Part shown: in pieces, positions 33,606 through 35,135 of the stretch
How the letters are laid out: each line of letters begins with the position of its first letter
Numbering within the stretch: the stretch's first letter is position 1
Assembly (NCBI GenBank): GCA_028281265.1
Contig: JANQKE010000214.1
Coordinates: 1-35,135, forward strand
Reading direction: 5' to 3'
DNA: 35,135 nt
From: Alphaproteobacteria bacterium
GTDB lineage: Bacteria; Pseudomonadota; Alphaproteobacteria; DSM-16000; Inquilinaceae
Program-made: the position numbers and the translations under genes
The notes under the pieces: model-generated
Databases searched by the model: none
Seen by the model: only the letters and a program-made list of their open reading frames with translations
Told to the model about the DNA's origin: nothing

Positions 33606-35027
33606 ATGCCTGTCACCTTGGCCATCATCGGCCGCCCCAATGTGGGGAAATCGACCCTGTTCAACCGCCTGGTGGGTCGGCGCGTCGCCATTGTCGACGA
33701 TACGCCGGGGGTCACGCGGGACCGCCAGATCGCGACCGGCCGGATCGGTCCGCTGGCCCTGTCGGTCATCGACACCGCCGGGCTCGAGGAGGCGTTCGAC
33801 GACAGCCTGGAGGGGCGGATGCGCCGCCAGACCGAGCGGGCGCTGAGCGAGGCCGATGTCGCGGTGCTGGTGATCGATGCCCGGGTCGGTGTCACGCCGC
33901 TGGACCGGGCGTTCGCCCGGTGGATTCGCCGCCAGCCGGTTCCCGTGCTGCTGGTTGCCAACAAATGCGAGGGGCGGGCGGCCGATGCCGGTCTGACCGA
34001 GGCGTGGGAGCTGGGCTTGGGCGAGCCGATCTCCCTGTCCGCCGAGCATGGCATCGGGATGGCGGCTCTGGTCGAGGCGCTGTTGCCCTTCGAGCGGACG
34101 GACGGCCAGGCGAAGGCCGACCCCGAACTGACGGCCGATCTCGATATCGACGTCGTCGAAGACGCCGAGGCCGACGAGGAGGACGGCCCGGAGGTCGCCG
34201 AAGGGGACGATGACGGCCGGCCCATACAACTCGCCGTCGTCGGCCGGCCCAATGTCGGCAAGTCGACCCTTGTCAACGCCCTTTTGGAAGAGGACCGGGT
34301 GCTGACCGGCCCGGAAGCGGGGATCACCCGGGACGCGATCAGCGTCGACTGGTCGTGGGCGGACCGGCCGATCACCCTGGTCGACACCGCCGGCATGCGG
34401 CGCAAGGCCCGGATCGAGGACAGGCTCGAGAAGGCCTCGGTCGGCGATACGCTCGGCACCCTCCGCATGGCCCAGGTGGTCGTTCTGGTGCTGGACGGCA
34501 CCTTGGGTCTCGAACGCCAGGACCTCACCATCGCCCGCCATGTGATCGACGAGGGCCGCGTGCTGGTGATCGCGGTCAACAAATGGGATGTGGTGGCGGA
34601 CCGGGATGCCGCAATGGCCGGCATCCGCGACCGGATCGAGACCAGCCTCGCCCAGGTCCGCGGGGTTCCGGTCGTGCCGATCTCCGCCTTGCGGGGCCAG
34701 CGGCTCGACCGGCTGATGACGGTGGTGGTCGAGACCTACCGGATCTGGAACCGCCGGGTGAAGACCGGCCCGCTCAACCGCTGGCTTGCCCAGATGCTGG
34801 AGCAGCATCCGCCCCCGGTCGTACAGGGCCGCCGCCTCAAGCTGCGCTACATGACCCAGGTGAAGGGCCGGCCCCCGACCTTCGCCGTCTTCACGACCCG
34901 GCCGGCCGAACTGCCGGACAGCTATCTGCGGTACCTGACCAACGGTCTGCGGGACCGCTTCGGCTTCGACGGCGTGCCGATCCGCCTGCTGATGCGCAAG
35001 GGCAAGAACCCCTACGCCGGACGCTAG
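33606..35027 (+). CDS. der: Ribosome-assembly GTPase Der (EngA)
   Basis: Double-GTPase needed for 50S ribosomal subunit assembly. The 473 residues hold two G domains: G1 motifs GRPNVGKS at 9-16 and again at 213-220, DTAGL and DTAGM for G3, and ANKCEG and VNKWD for G4. They are joined by a strongly acidic linker (about 165-205). The C-terminal KH-like domain (about 385-473) includes [18 protein letters not shown] and ends [13 protein letters not shown]. The first G4 motif has Cys-Glu where many proteins have Asp, which is common in domain 1 of Der. The stop codon TAG is the first three bases of a repeat (35025-35042). Confidence 0.97.
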   Translation: MPVTLAIIGRPNVGKSTLFNRLVGRRVAIVDDTPGVTRDRQIATGRIGPLALSVIDTAGLEEAFDDSLEGRMRRQTERALSEADVAVLVIDARVGVTPLDRAFARWIRRQPVPVLLVANKCEGRAADAGLTEAWELGLGEPISLSAEHGIGMAALVEALLPFERTDGQAKADPELTADLDIDVVEDAEADEEDGPEVAEGDDDGRPIQLAVVGRPNVGKSTLVNALLEEDRVLTGPEAGITRDAISVDWSWADRPITLVDTAGMRRKARIEDRLEKASVGDTLGTLRMAQVVVLVLDGTLGLERQDLTIARHVIDEGRVLVIAVNKWDVVADRDAAMAGIRDRIETSLAQVRGVPVVPISALRGQRLDRLMTVVVETYRIWNRRVKTGPLNRWLAQMLEQHPPPVVQGRRLKLRYMTQVKGRPPTFAVFTTRPAELPDSYLRYLTNGLRDRFGFDGVPIRLLMRKGKNPYAGR

Positions 35028-35042
35028 AGCGTTTTCAGGGAC
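35025..35042. repeat. 18-nt repeat motif overlapping the der stop
   Basis: TAGAGCGTTTTCAGGGAC is the reverse complement, with one mismatch, of 22515-22532. It starts with the der stop codon. The sequence after it to the window end (35043-35135) shows no gene; further parts of the element may lie there. Confidence 0.55.
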
Positions 35043-35135
35043 TATCGGGTCGATCTGTTGACGTGTGCCGGATCGATCCGTGGAGGCGCGTAGCACGGCG
35101 CGATGCGGTGCCATCGGGCAAGCGGCGCAACGCAG

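Overview
This window is high-GC DNA (about 70% by eye) from an alphaproteobacterium, probably of the Rhodospirillales type. That placement is an inference from the division-gene order, a long-linker FtsZ, an alphaproteobacterial-type FtsL, the DUF2794 and PAS_5 families, a MntR/Mn-type ABC transporter pair, and the tetratricopeptide protein-bamB-der order. No rRNA, tRNA, CRISPR array, transposase or phage gene was seen.

Left part (about 200-19184, all minus strand): a complete dcw (division and cell wall) cluster. In transcription order it is mraZ, rsmH, ftsL, ftsI, murE, murF, mraY, murD, ftsW, murG, murC, murB, ddl, ftsQ, ftsA, ftsZ. Almost every junction is a 1- or 4-nt start/stop overlap (TGATG, ATGA, GTGA), so translational coupling is likely. 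The exceptions are short gaps around mraY, a 13-nt overlap at ddl/ftsQ and a 165-nt gap before ftsZ. The genes make the lipid II precursor (murA excepted), polymerise and cross-link it (FtsW, FtsI) and build the Z ring (FtsZ, FtsA, FtsQ, FtsL). Upstream of mraZ lies a 712-nt AT-richer regulatory region. It holds a sigma70-like promoter overlapped by 10-bp-spaced TGGNN repeats (candidate MraZ boxes), a cluster of GANTC sites and several palindromes.

Middle (19897-25339): a divergently transcribed 764-residue secreted RTX protein combines calcium-binding nonapeptide repeats, a predicted Cys-Gln thioester (TED-like) domain and a C-terminal family 2 carbohydrate-binding module. A strong terminator follows. 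Next come a lower-GC patch with a DUF1801 gene, and a two-gene unit of a PAS_5 protein and a YcaQ-like winged-helix DNA glycosylase. Diverged 71-nt intergenic repeats flank this part.

Right part (25402-35027): a minus-strand Mn/Zn ABC transporter operon (substrate-binding protein, ATPase, two permeases) faces a divergent mntR gene across a candidate operator. The first permease carries a C-terminal tail that looks like a degenerate DtxR/MntR regulator domain. Then follow DUF2237, DUF2794 (minus), and the plus-strand group of a YfgM-like tetratricopeptide protein, bamB and der.

The most novel-looking items are the RTX-thioester-CBM2 protein, the permease with a regulator-like tail, and the mraZ control region. 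All functional statements come from reading motifs; no database search was run.
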